Source: Leguminivora glycinivorella (Eukaryota; Arthropoda; Insecta; Lepidoptera; Tortricidae). Taken from it: a stretch of DNA of 64,000 nucleotides. Below are positions 1 through 9,697 of this stretch, in pieces (position 1 is the stretch's first letter; each line of letters starts with the position of its first letter). The position numbers were made by a program, and so were the translations under genes. The stretch covers positions 496,001-560,000 of the forward strand of contig NC_062971.1 in NCBI RefSeq assembly GCF_023078275.1. The letters run 5' to 3'. Under the pieces are notes generated by a model. That model worked only from the letters and a program-made list of their open reading frames with translations, was not told the origin of the DNA and searched no databases.

Positions 1-226
1 TTGGTTTTAATACACCCTGACTCTTTGCCACACAACGGAAATTCGAAAAAAAAAAAAAAAAAACATTTTGTATGGAGGGTCCAAATTTTCAAAGTGCGGT
101 AGCGACCTCTAAAATGTATTTAAAAATTCTGAAAAAAAAAATACATTGGTTTTTTAGGGTTAGATTTTACATTAAGCGGGTGCCCCGTATAAAAATATAA
201 CATCGACAAAATAAGGACCACCCTAC
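1..226. other. AT-rich stretch, nothing recognised
   Basis: Homopolymer A and T runs (for example around 48-63 and 134-141) with no open frame and no repeat structure that I can identify. Confidence 0.5.
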
Positions 227-468
227 TTGACATGTGTCGCCATCTAGTTCAAAAACGACCTACATCGAGCGAAAGAATTCTCAGCCTTAACAACACAACT
301 ACTCCACACGAGATGGCGCGCATTTCGCCACAAAAACTCAAATAGTATATTTTCTATTCGTTTTAGCCTTGACCTGTGTCGCCATCTAGTGTTTGCAATA
401 AATAGTACTTACATCGATCGAAAGAATTCTGTCTTAACAGTACAACTACTGCACACGAGATGGCGCGC
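227..468. repeat. Two diverged direct copies of a ~100-bp unit
   Basis: Positions 227-321 and 369-468 share a common order of blocks: a start reading tgtcgccatctagt, then catcgaKcgaaagaattct, then caacacgagatggcgcgc-like sequence at the end. The period is about 142-147 bp. The copies differ by small indels and about one base in ten. No coding potential or terminal inverted repeat was seen, so the class is unknown. Confidence 0.7.
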
Positions 469-689
469 GAAGAAAAACGCATGAAAACTCGAAAATTCGC
501 GTTTTCCGGGACCTAAGGATAAGTTAGACCGATTTTTCACCCCCAAAAACCCCCACATAACAAATTTCCGCGAAATCGTTAGAGCGGTTTCCGAGATCGT
601 CAGTGTAAATAAATATATATATAAATAAATAAATAAATATACAAGAATTGCTCGTTTAAAAGTATAAGATAAGTATGTATATCGTCGCC

Positions 690-784
690 TAGCACCCATA
701 ATACAAGCTTTTGCTTAGTTTGGGGCTAGGTTGATCTGTGTAAGGTGTCCCCCAACCCCCAATATATTTATTTATTTATTTATT
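690..784 (+). repeat. LINE/SINE 3' tail family 'G', copy 1
   Basis: The sequence runs from cgcctagcacccataatac through tttggggctaggttgatc and aaggtgtcccccaa, and ends in a (TTTA)n tail. The same tail occurs at 4208-4540 (minus, interrupted), 5334-5390 (plus), 27640-27730 (minus) and 28673-28733 (plus). A constant 3' block with a simple-sequence tail is typical of 5'-truncated non-LTR insertions. The clade is not determined. Confidence 0.65.
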
Positions 785-925
785 CCTCGTCGGTGGCAAA
801 CAGGCATGCGGTCCATCTGATGGAAAGCGATCACCGTAATGAGCGCCTGCAACTCAAGGGGTGTCACATGCGCATTACCGACCCATTAGAAACTTGTACA
901 CTTCTTTTTGAGAATCCCTTACTGT
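783..925 (+). repeat. Dispersed repeat family 'F', copy 1
   Basis: It contains the block gtcggtggcaaacaggcatg, then agcgatcaccgtaa, cgcctgcaactc, and gaaacttgtacactt near the end. Further copies lie at 1721-1800 (degraded), 37100-37252 (minus) and 59285-59435 (plus). It gives rise to a spurious short open frame. It looks like a SINE or short non-autonomous element. Confidence 0.65.
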
Positions 926-1270
926 ATCTATTGGATTGTTTATTGCAAATTAAGGAAAGGGCTTGTTAACACCAGAAAAATGTATGTTTGCCTAGTTTAA
1001 GTAGCATAATTTTGTATAAAACGAGCGTGACTCAGGGGACCGTAACCATGGCAATAACAGGCAAGAAAAAGTTGGTTCACCCAATTACAGAAGGCAAATT
1101 ACATGCCTCTTCGGGGGTAAGTAGTAACCATCGCCTAGAGCCGCTTGTAATTCCAGAGGTTTTTAATTATTTTTATACGACGACGTTGTATTTATTACTG
1201 TCATATAAATATAAGTATGTTTAATGTAGGTATATTTATTTATATTTTCTTACCACATGATTCTATTTAT

Positions 1271-1467
1271 TAACGCCCGACGCAAAAACGACGGGTTTGA
1301 CGTGTCTGTCTGTCTGAGTCATCGTAGCTCCCGAACGGATGAACCGGTTTAGATTTAGTTTTTTTTTGTCTTGAGTTAGTCGGGAGTGTTCTTAGCCTTT
1401 CATGAAAATCGGTCTACTATGTCGCGGTCGGGGGTTTTTTCAAAATTTTAATTTTGTGGTTAGGATA
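1271..1467 (+). mobile_element. Short retroelement 'T' with a 23-bp target-site duplication
   Basis: The element begins taacgcccgacgcaaaaac, passes through a gtctgtctgtctgagtc segment and ends near tcaaaattttaattttgtgg. The same 23-base word (tcttaccacatg...) flanks it exactly at 1248-1270 and 1468-1490. A perfect long duplication marks target-primed retrotransposition rather than a cut-and-paste MITE, and its lack of mutations suggests a young insertion. Relatives are at 46165-46357 (plus), 47205-47412 (minus) and 60055-60292 (minus). Confidence 0.8.
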
Positions 1468-1720
1468 TCTTACCACATGATTCTATTTATGTTGTTAAGA
1501 GGTCATATTTGAAATAAATAGTATTCTGCCAATATCTTGCCACCTCCAACCCTCAGGGGGGGTGGCTTTTATAACTTTTATAAAGTCTTCTACCGTGCAC
1601 TTAGCTGGTCACAGGGGACACAGCATCGGGTTTTGCCTCTAACCCCTCGTTTTGTTGTTTTTTTTTTGTTCTTGTTGTAGGCCACAACAGCGCATAGTGT
1701 ACTACAATTTAGTTAGGCGA

Positions 1721-1800
1721 AAAAAGTCAGTGGCAAAGCATACAGCCCGCCTGATTGTAAGCCGTTTTCGTAGCAAGACCTCACCACCGCCTCTCCACGC
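1721..1800 (+). repeat. Degraded copy of repeat family 'F'
   Basis: A short match to the family core: agtcagtggcaaagcatac followed by agcccgcctgattgtaagc. The preceding T-rich run and ttgttgtag resemble a splice acceptor, but the open frame after it is repeat-derived. Confidence 0.5.
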
Positions 1801-2225
1801 TACACGCAGCATCGGGGATTCCCCAATAAACGTTTGTATACTGAATGTTAATTGAATTAAAATGTATGTTATTGTTATTGAAACACGTTACAACTCACGA
1901 AAAACAGTTATTGTCGTATTATTTGTTCATCTGAAAAAAAACCATATTTAAAAAAAAACCAGGGTGCTCGGTTTTTTTTCATGTTTTTTTTTTCATAATT
2001 CTGAAAAAAAAAAAACATTTGGTTTTTTTTCTATTTACAACCCTAGGCCAGGGTGTATTTTGATAGCAGGTTAGTAAGGGCAGTTATGAGATCCCGTAGT
2101 CCTACCCAAAAATGATGTAACGAGACCTTCCCTCGATTTCAAATTGATCAAAAATGGCATTTACAGATTTTGGAAAAACTTTCAGGAATAGGAATGGAAT
2201 CGATTGGCATACGTGAAAAAAATAT

Positions 2226-2385
2226 ATTTTTTCAAACATGCAATGAAATATTGTCTTTACTTAAAATGGGCTGGAAATATCGCTTTTTGGGCGCAACAAT
2301 CGAGAGGATAAAGGGATTGCCTGCAAATCTTTTTTTTAGAAAATAACAGCATTTTTTTATTATTTCATTGCATGTTTGAAAAAAC
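2226..2385. mobile_element. Small MITE with ~25-bp terminal inverted repeats
   Basis: The arm at 2226-2250 (ttttcaaacatgcaatgaaa core) is repeated in inverse orientation at 2361-2385. The interior has no open frame. Superfamily unassigned. Confidence 0.65.
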
Positions 2386-2544
2386 TATACATGCCTCGGC
2401 GTGAAAACGGATTTCGTATACGAATCGCTGCACGCTCGGGAAAATTTCCCGGCCTCTGATGTAATGTACTATTCTTTTCATACGAATTGCATGGGAAAAA
2501 TTTCGCGATTTGTGATTTGTGAAGCGAAATAAATTCACCTATTC

Positions 2545-2871
2545 ATCATCCTCCTTGCGTTATCCCGGCATTTGACGCGGCTCATGGGAGCCTGGGGTCC
2601 GCTATGACAACTAATTCCAAGATTGGCGTAGGCACTAGTTTTAGGAAAGCGACTGCCATCTAACCTTCCAACCCAAAGGACAACTAGGCCTTTTGGAATT
2701 AGTCCGGTTTCCTCACGATGTTTTCTTTCACCGAAAAGCGACTGGCAAATATCAAATGACATTTCGAACATAAGTTCCGAAAAAATCATTGGTACGAGCC
2801 GGGGTTCGAACCCGCGACCTCCGGATTGAAAGTCGCACGCTCTTACCGCTAGGCCACCAGTGCTTACATAC
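2545..2871 (-). mobile_element. tRNA-derived SINE with 12-bp target-site duplication
   Basis: Read on the minus strand, the head is tRNA-like, with an A box (tggcctagcgg) and a B box (ggttcgaacccc), followed by a body containing gaaaacatcgtgaggaaacc. The 12-bp word attcacctattc flanks the copy at 2533-2544 and 2872-2883. The acceptor stem does not pair properly, so this is a SINE head and not a functional tRNA. A second copy is at 38300-38622, and the type resembles SINEs described in noctuid moths. Confidence 0.88.
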
Positions 2872-3093
2872 ATTCACCTATTCTTCACGTTTAATCGTTT
2901 GAAAACAACTGATCACACTCTAAACCCTCTAAAGTACTTGAAACAGCGTACTTGCCTCAAGTACTCAGTGTACTTATCTCACTAGCGTTAGTGACTAAGT
3001 CGCTGGATTAGGCAAGTAGCTCGAACAATTGGCTGAGAACTGTTATTTCACGTTCTGGATACTTCTTAATATACTATTTCGGTTTATAGACAA

Positions 3094-3236
3094 CTAGCTT
3101 TTGCCCGCGGCTTCGCTTGCGTTAGAAAGAGACAAAAAGTAGCCTAAAAATCACATCAATTCGTGGCTCCGTTTTCCGTGAAAGACGGACAAACAAACAG
3201 ACACACACACTTTCTCATTTATAATATTAGTATGGA
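3094..3236 (-). mobile_element. Helitron-like non-autonomous element, copy 1 (internally deleted)
   Basis: Read on the minus strand it starts TCCATACTAATATTATAAAT and ends in a GC-rich hairpin followed by CTAG with T beyond. It lacks about 30 bp of the interior compared with the other copies. There is no terminal inverted repeat or target duplication, as expected for rolling-circle elements. Confidence 0.75.
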
Positions 3237-3390
3237 CTACATAACCATACAAATCAAATATATTATTATGGTTTTCACCATACCAACTGGTACCTAAAGG
3301 CTCTCTTGATTAATCAAAAACTGATTGCGGAATTGTATTTTATCCACAAGGTTGAAAAGTAATTTCATACAAATTTTAACTTGATATCTT

Positions 3391-3447
3391 AGTGCGTTTT
3401 CACATTACCCCATCCGATATTGGATATCGGAATCTTTCGATATCGAT
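3391..3447 (+). repeat. Fragment of the 'atatcggatgtcgg' MITE family
   Basis: It begins agtgcgttttcacattaccc and continues with ccgatattggatatcgg. Fuller copies are at 36955-37074, 39319-39411 and 42571-42662; only the terminal part survives here. Confidence 0.6.
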
Positions 3448-3741
3448 AAATTAAAAACTATGGCTATAGTGCCGAAGAAATAACAAGAAAGCATAGGTTT
3501 TAGCAAAACGTCTGCAATCGATGCCAATAATAACTGAAAAAGTCTATCAATGGCAGACATTTGCCACTTGTTAATTTATTCTTAGCCTAAAACATATATT
3601 TACTATAAGAAAGTATATAAATCGCGTGCTTATGCCTATTATACATAGGTTTTTAATTAAGTCCCTGGTTGAATCTTTCTAATAACAAGATTGTTTAAAT
3701 CTTACATTTCATGAAGTGTCAAAAGGGCATTTACGTGTTGG
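3439..3741 (+). repeat. Dispersed ~300-bp repeat 'K', copy 1
   Basis: A collinear but diverged match to 7301-7538. Shared blocks include gatatcgataaa, aacgtctgcaa.cgatgccaa, tatttactataagaaagta, aaatcgcgtgcttatg, acataggtttt.aattaagt and aaaagggcat.tacgtgttgg. There is no open frame. It is probably an old transposon, class unknown. Confidence 0.7.
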
Positions 3742-4207
3742 TATAAATATGGACACGTACGGTAAAACAACATAGTTATAGAAGTAAATGAAAAATTATT
3801 CGTTTTTAAGTATGTAGAAGTTGGCCTTTGTGAATAAACATTTAATGTAGCTATGTTAAATATAATATAATATTTTCGTTACCATATTACCTTCTGTAGT
3901 GTCTCTTTACTCATAATACAACCTCCATATTTTGGGCAGTAGGGTAAAGCGCCCTGTGAGGGTCCTAATCCCGGAAGCGTGTAATCCGCGTACATTTCAT
4001 CGCTATCGCGGCATGGGGCCGTAAATAGGCGGTTTTACCTCTTTTGCCTTATGTTCACTTATGATTTGGGTAGAAAAATAGTATTTTGTCATACTTATAC
4101 AATGTGTATCTTCAATTCTAAGTTCATTACATTTTCCTCAAAATTATCTAAGAATTATTTTAGTAATTCTTAACTTTAGAAGCCTTTTGAAAACTTTGGC
4201 TGCTCTG

Positions 4208-4540
4208 ATATATTTTAAATAAATATTGGGTACACCTTACACAAATCAACCTTGCACCAAACCACAGTATAATAAAGGGTACTATTGTACAGTATGGCCA
4301 CTATACCACTCCCCGCTGAAAGTGCCGCCCACAACCTCTCAGTCACCTCACAGTTACCGCCTGTCAAAAACGCGAACAGTCGACCTGTCATATCTCACTC
4401 ATACAAGCATAGTACGCGTTCACCTACACGAGCTTAGACTGTGTGCTAGGAATGCGCCTCTTTCATATATTTGATCGCCAGTGTCCGAGGCGTGACCAAA
4501 CTAATAAAAGCTTGTACTATGGGTGCTAAGCGACAATTTA
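4208..4540 (-). repeat. Family 'G' LINE/SINE tail split by a later insertion
   Basis: On the minus strand the two halves, 4502-4540 and 4208-4262, rebuild the order seen at 690-784. A 232-bp element sits between them (see 4263-4494), which gives a relative age: family G first, then the inserted element. Confidence 0.75.
4263..4494 (+). mobile_element. 232-bp element 'A' with 7-bp target-site duplication
   Basis: The ends are cacagtataataaa and gtgtccgaggcgtg, so only the outermost CAC/GTG bases are inverted. The 7-bp word accaaac flanks it at 4256-4262 and 4495-4501 and interrupts a family G tail. A 230-bp relative at 26944-27173 has a different 7-bp duplication (ctattag), which confirms the same ends independently. 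A truncated copy is at 52560-52672. The interior is GC-rich and non-coding. Confidence 0.85.
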
Positions 4541-5333
4541 ATGACAACTGTACCTAAAAAATGTAAATCAGATCCACTACGCAGACTTGGTCAATATAGC
4601 ATATTCGTCGTCAACAAATTATACATATACGTTGTGAACATAGTACAATCAGTCTTTACTATTGTCCCGGAGCTGTAAGTTCACATTTTTGACACATGAC
4701 AGCGTCCTCAAAACGTAAACTCAAATAAAATCCCGTAGTAATATTTAAAAAAATCAAGTACTTATAAACAATATTTCGGTTACTTTAAACATAATCTAAC
4801 ACATGTTAATTTTTTTCGGATTTTCGTAAGTGAGTATTTTACGATATTAATTTATTACGCAGGATTTACTTATTACGTCATTTATCATTCATTTTTACTT
4901 TTAAACTAGTGCTGTGCCAGAGTCTGTCATTTCGATTCAAATTACATTTTATTAAGTTGATAGAAATCGTATATTTGTTTAAGCGCCTCCTTGTACATAG
5001 GGCCTAATCGATTCAACCAATTCGTAAATACTCGCTAGATTTGGATACTCGCTAGACAAACGATACGTCTTAGCCACATCGCAACATACTTCAGTATAAA
5101 TGTGTCAGAAATGTGAACTTACAGCTCCGGGTCAATATACATGTATTAATTTATTAACATTAGACAGTCCGTCCGCCCTTAACCTTAAAATCAGAATCAG
5201 ATTTCCTATAAGAATGAAAACCAATTTCCCTATGAGAGCGCAGGTACATATCCTACCGGTTGCGCCATGTAGGGTATACAGAAACAACCATCATCCTAAA
5301 CTTATTTATTCATTCATTACAATCAATACTACC
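4541..5333. other. No gene or recognised repeat
   Basis: AT-rich unique-looking sequence; open frames here are short and show no protein-like composition. Confidence 0.45.
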
Positions 5334-5390
5334 CACATTGCTTAGTTTGAGGCTAGGTTGATTTGTGTAAGGTGTCCCCCAATATTATAA
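5334..5390 (+). repeat. Family 'G' tail, copy 3
   Basis: The core ttgcttagtttgaggctagg followed by aaggtgtcccccaatatt matches 715-768. Confidence 0.6.
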
Positions 5391-6215
5391 CATTAAGTTC
5401 TCGCTCAAAGAGACACATATTTAAAATCACATGCAGGTCGAACGCGATTAATTAACATTATTTTACCTTTTTTCCAACGTGGTCGCGGAACACTGACGTC
5501 CCAGCAAAGTGTTACCGGAGATGTAAACAACAGAAAACTACTCGATTTTAGTTTATATAAATGTTCGGGGTAGACAAATAAATATAATCAACCCGCTTTC
5601 GACCTGTATGTGACTTTAAATATGTCCCCCAATATTTATTTATTATTTATTTTATTAATTGTTGTGATTATCAGGATACCTACACTGATACACTTTGTAT
5701 TGAATCACTTTGCATTTTATACTTTTCAATACATTTATTACGCATTCTCAAACGAATTTCCCAAATCCCCGATACAAACCCTCCAAAAGGAGATTAAGTC
5801 GGTAAACCCCAACACTGCTGAAATAACAAAACATCGCAAATTGTACTCTATTCAAACCGTTATAGTTGCCATTTTGCGACGACGCAGTTTGACAATAAAC
5901 TGGAAGGAAGTCTAAGGAGGAAGCGGAAATAAAACTTGGAGGGGAAAAAGGGGGAAGAGGCTGTATTTCGAGCTATGAATAAAGGTGAAATACTGGGTTT
6001 GTGTCTCCGTTTGCAGTGTTAGTTTGAAAAGGGTGATTACTATACAATAGTATTACGCGTAATTAAATGTTTTTTTTGTAATTTTAAATGCTCGTGCAGA
6101 TCATGAATGTAAAATTGTACTAACTGGCAGATGTAACAAACATAACGTGAAACGTACGAAGACAATTTTATTTTAACAGCCATAAAAAAACATAAGTGGC
6201 ACAAAAACAACCAAA
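5391..6215. other. No gene or recognised repeat
   Basis: An open frame at 5610-5915 begins with a hydrophobic AT-driven stretch, and I do not recognise it. Nothing else is supportable. Confidence 0.4.
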
Positions 6216-6962
6216 TTGGTTTGGTGTAAGATTTCTTTCCTTAAAATTAATTCAATCCATGTAGTCATTAAAAGTGTCAGAGGAATGTTGGCACCTATAA
6301 TCGGCTATTACTCTAAAGTAAATATAGAGACCAAACTAAGGGTGATACAGGCATGTCTCCTGCCTATACTAGACTACGGAATAGTGCAACTTCTCCCCCG
6401 AGTAAGCAAGACGAATCTTTTAACGCTTGAAAGGCAATACCGTATGGCTCTTAAGTCTGCGGGAGGTTTTCCTCGTTCAATACCCACGGAAATGTTATGG
6501 GACTTACTTGATGAAGATCCATGGCATCTTAGAATTCATGACTTACACCGAGATATGTTAGACAAACTAAACAATTTGTGCATCCCAGGACTAGAGAACA
6601 CAGGGCCAGAATATATTAAGTATGGTCAATACAACCCGATGATGTACAGCAACAGAATCGGTGAAATAGATTACATCAGTAAAAAAGACAGACACAAACA
6701 AGTGAGTAAAAGGCCCCTACCCTCAAGAGAACATCTGTTAAAATAAAATTGATTCGAAAATTTGTAAAAATAAAACATAAGTGTAATTACATTAGGTACT
6801 AATGTACACACTTGCCTGTGAGCTGTAAATTGGCTACACGACATAAAATAATTGTATAGATCTTTAAGACATATTACATTAAGTACACAACCCTTTGAGG
6901 ACATTATTTCTATGTAACAAAAATGATATATAATAAAACACTTTCTATTCTATTCTATTCTA
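6216..6962 (+). mobile_element. 5'-truncated jockey-like LINE: C-terminal part of reverse transcriptase ORF plus 3' tail
   Basis: The frame at 6216-6746 (176 codons) carries the region after the polymerase core of jockey-type ORF2. From about residue 23 it reads RGMLAPIIGYYSKVN, then a thumb-like segment with ACLLPILDYG, then LERQYRMALKSAGG and HLRIHDLHRDMLDKLN. There is no RT catalytic core or endonuclease, so only the last part of the element is present. After the stop, about 200 bp of AT-rich 3' UTR end in a (TTCTA)n tract at about 6943-6962, which is a plausible LINE tail. The first 15 or so residues are probably not LINE-derived, and the true 5' break is near 6270. Not functional alone. 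Confidence 0.8.
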
Positions 6963-7195
6963 CAGTTTTCTGGAAAATTGTTTATTTCAGCGATGAAGTT
7001 TCAAAAAGTGGTTGCGTAAAGAGACGGTGCAAAGAAGCGGTAGGAAGTAATCCGATCGATGAAATTAGGGAAAATGAGTTTTAATTAGGTGAAATTTCTT
7101 AGGTAAATTCGGATTCGTATTTCTGTTTATTCTTAGATTTTTCACAACAAAAGTAACATTGCAAATATTGCACATTTAAATAGGCCACACACCGC

Positions 7196-7310
7196 ACAGT
7201 AAAGCTGGCCACACACGCTCCGCCGCAAGCGGCCCGCGGCCCGTGAGCTTATCGACTAATTGATCTCGACGCACCGCACCTGCGTCGCAGCGGGGAAAAT
7301 ATCGATATCG
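7196..7310 (+). repeat. GC-rich dispersed repeat 'L', copy 1
   Basis: It contains ggccacacacgctccgccg, gcggcccgcggcccgtgagc and cgactaattgatc. A diverged relative at 8526-8660 keeps ggccacagacggcgtggcgg and aaactaattgatca. Confidence 0.55.
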
Positions 7311-7538
7311 ATAAAAAAAATTTAACGCTGAAGAAAATATAATAAAGCATATTTAACTTTTGATTACCAGAAACGTCTGCAAGCGATGCCAATAGGCTAA
7401 GAATAAATTTAAAGGACCCATGAGGCCAGTTTGTATATTTACTATAAGAAAGTAAGTATACAAATCGCGTGCTTATGCTTACATAGGTTTTAAATTAAGT
7501 ACCTGGTTGAACCTTTCAAAAGGGCATCTACGTGTTGG
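7301..7538 (+). repeat. Dispersed repeat 'K', copy 2
   Basis: Collinear with 3439-3741, lacking about 60 bp of it and carrying a small private insertion (aggacccatgaggccag). Confidence 0.7.
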
Positions 7539-7582
7539 TTTTAGCGGCGTGCACGCCTTTCAAAAGTTGGCAATACCAAATG

Positions 7583-7680
7583 TATGTATGTATGTATAAG
7601 CTTTATTGTACATAAAGGAAACAAAAGAGACACAGTTACAGAGTCAGTAATATACAATGTAGGCGGACTTATCCCTGGTG
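7583..7680 (-). repeat. LINE 3' end fragment (antisense)
   Basis: After a (TATG)n run the sequence reads taagctttattgtacataaa and tgtaggcggacttatccc. On the minus strand this is a 3' UTR with an AATAAA-like signal and a simple-repeat tail. Confidence 0.55.
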
Positions 7681-7774
7681 TCCATGATACGAAAAAAATT
7701 GGTAGAATTACCAAACATATTTTACAGAAATTGTTTATTACATAATATTGTCTTCAGTTACCGCGATAGTTACT

Positions 7775-7902
7775 AAACATGAAATAAATGTCATATACAA
7801 AGAAAAAGCTGAAAAAAAGCTGAAAAGCTGGTTCGATTCCAGCTCGGGACACTTGGAGGCCTTGGACACTTTTTCTTTGTATATGACATTTATTTCATGT
7901 TT
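7775..7902. mobile_element. Palindromic MITE with tRNA-like B box in its loop
   Basis: The 34-bp arms 7775-7808 and 7869-7902 are perfect inverse complements (aaacatgaaataaatgtcat...). The loop holds ctggttcgattccagctcg, in which ggttcgattcc matches the RNA polymerase III B-box consensus. No A box is evident. Identical arms imply either youth or gene conversion. Confidence 0.85.
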
Positions 7903-7910
7903 ATGAAGTA

Positions 7911-8087
7911 CTAGCTTTTGCCCGCGGCTTCGCTCGCGTTGGACAGAGACAAAAAATAGCCTATGTCACTCTCCATCCCTTCAACTATCTCCACTTAAAA
8001 TCACGTCAATTCGTCGCTCTGTTTTGCCGTGAAAGGCGGACAAACAAACAGACACGCACACTTTTCTATTTATAATATTAGTATGGA
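7911..8087 (-). mobile_element. Helitron-like non-autonomous element, copy 2
   Basis: A full-length copy on the minus strand: 5' TCCATACTAATATTATAAAT, interior gtgtgcgtgtctgtttg and cacggcaaaacagagcgac, then hairpin gcgagcgaagccgcgggc and CTAG at 7911-7914. Confidence 0.78.
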
Positions 8088-8169
8088 TAATAGTAGTGTG
8101 ACTACTTAAAATACAAATTAAAATATTTTCATAGAAATTTGTTCTTAGCAATAGTTACTCATGAAATAA

Positions 8170-8250
8170 AACTATGGAAACGGATTATATCGCGTATAAT
8201 GAATTTACCTACAATTTCATCCCGACGTTTCGAACACTTTACAGCATTGT
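8170..8250 (+). repeat. Half of a 'cgcgtataa...ccgacgtttcg' MITE
   Basis: aacggattatatcgcgtata followed by cccgacgtttcgaacacttt matches the left half of the complete element at 61101-61244. The right arm is missing. Confidence 0.6.
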
Positions 8251-8525
8251 TTATTATTATTACAGTTCATGACAGGGTTAATGATATGTATTTTATATTA
8301 GGTACTCTTCTTCAAAATTATTATGCAGAAATGGTAATAGTTAGCTAAATAAGGACCTAAACTTATTCTAAAGTCTTTCATGTGAAATGTGAATAAAGTC
8401 ACGCGTTTGTGCGTTAGCGTAGATAAATGTAAAGTACCTAACATTGTCTGAAATAAACTGCTAGAAAAATAAGCAACGTGTTATTTATCAAAGAATACAA
8501 TGTAACACATTTGAGCGGCCCATAA

Positions 8526-8660
8526 AGCCGTCTACACACGTTCGCTATAAAGGCGGCCACAGACGGCGTGGCGGTTCGTGCCCGGGGAACACTTATAAAC
8601 TAATTGATCACAACACAATTGTAGTTATTAGTGTCGATAGAAATATCGATATTGAAGCGA
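8526..8660 (+). repeat. Dispersed repeat 'L', copy 2
   Basis: A diverged partner of 7196-7310 that likewise runs into a cgatatcgat-type stretch. Confidence 0.5.
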
Positions 8661-8770
8661 TATATGTATAGTTAAACATAGCGGGCTATTGTGCGTTTAA
8701 TAATATATTTTGAATGGTTTTTTACATGTTTATAGTCTAATAGGGATGACGACTACATTAAAAAAAATGG

Positions 8771-9042
8771 CATTCTGTTTAGTCGGTCAGTTAGATCGTC
8801 CAAAAATACTGAACACATATTTTTAGCTTTTTCTAATTAATAAAAAAAATACAAAGATATAGAGCATCAAAGTTGCGGAGTGGGGGCTTATGACGTCACT
8901 TCTAAGTAAAAAATGTATCTAGGCGTGACGTCACGCGAAACTTCAACGCACTGTACCATCGTTAGTTTTCGTTTACGAGAAAAAAGAAAAAATACGTGTC
9001 TAAAATTCTTTGATAATCTAACTGACGGACTAATTCTAGAAG
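8771..9042. mobile_element. ~270-bp MITE with diverged inverted arms
   Basis: The left arm (cggtcagttagatcgtccaa...) at 8771-8822 is inversely repeated at about 8990-9042 (ctaactgacggac). The core holds two tgacgtcac words (8891-8940). Arms are roughly two-thirds identical, so it is old. Confidence 0.55.
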
Positions 9043-9430
9043 TCTAAAATCTGTTTTTATTCAAATTTTTAATAGGTTAAGGGCTCCTTTCAGGTTTAAA
9101 TTATACTTTAAACTCCGAGTTATTGTTTTATTCGTAAAATATTATAACAATTTAACCTACCATTTACAAAAATTACAAAACTTTTACTTATCGATATCGA
9201 GAAGCCCCGCCCTAACGTCGACGTAGGCATTAGTACTGCAGCCGCTTAAGATTTGATTCAGCGTCTGAGCAAATATCGATTACATCGATTCGCTGCACAT
9301 CACTATGCTATTAAGATATTAGTTACATTCCGTACATTGCTATTGAAATGCGAGCTTTGGCGATTAGACTTTTGAAGCTAACTATTACTTAATTTATTAT
9401 AACGTATAAATATGGATTTTTCAATCTGCC

Positions 9431-9697
9431 GGTCTAGCCGGAATGACAACCGTTGAAGCTAGACGCCGATGGAACCCGCAGTCTGGCTTTGTTACGCCAA
9501 GGAAAAGAGATAGAGATAACTAACTAAATACAAAAACAATATTATTAAGCGATAAGACCACCTGTTGTTACCTCTGTTTAATTTGTTTTGTTTCTTGTGT
9601 ATTACTTGTAAACTATGTGAGGTGTGCAATAAAGAGTATTGTATTGTATTGTATTGTATTATTATCGTAAGCGTTTGGGCATTTGGATTTAGCTATG
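9431..9697 (+). mobile_element. 'attcggctacg' MITE, copy 1, split by a LINE tail
   Basis: The left part (ggtctagccggaatgacaac, then gtctggctttgttacgcc) and the right part (atcgtaagcgtttgggcatt) are the two halves of a family also at 18321-18448, 29354-29484 and 40261-40381. The LINE tail 9541-9661 sits between them. Confidence 0.65.
9541..9661 (+). repeat. LINE 3' end with (TATTG)n tail
   Basis: The sequence ccacctgttgttacctctg, then ggtgtgcaataaagagtatt, then five TATTG units. The aataaa signal next to a pentanucleotide tail is typical of insect jockey/CR1-type LINE 3' ends. It is nested inside a MITE. Confidence 0.65.

Noticed and set aside
1652..1855. T-rich run plus ttgttgtag followed by an open frame, resembling a 3' splice site and exon
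   Set aside because: The frame runs through a degraded dispersed repeat (family F) and has no donor or recognisable protein.
2791..2865. tRNA-like sequence with A and B boxes on the minus strand (also 38548-38622)
   Set aside because: The acceptor arms do not pair, it is the head of a dispersed element with target duplication, and a second copy exists; it is a SINE and not a tRNA gene.
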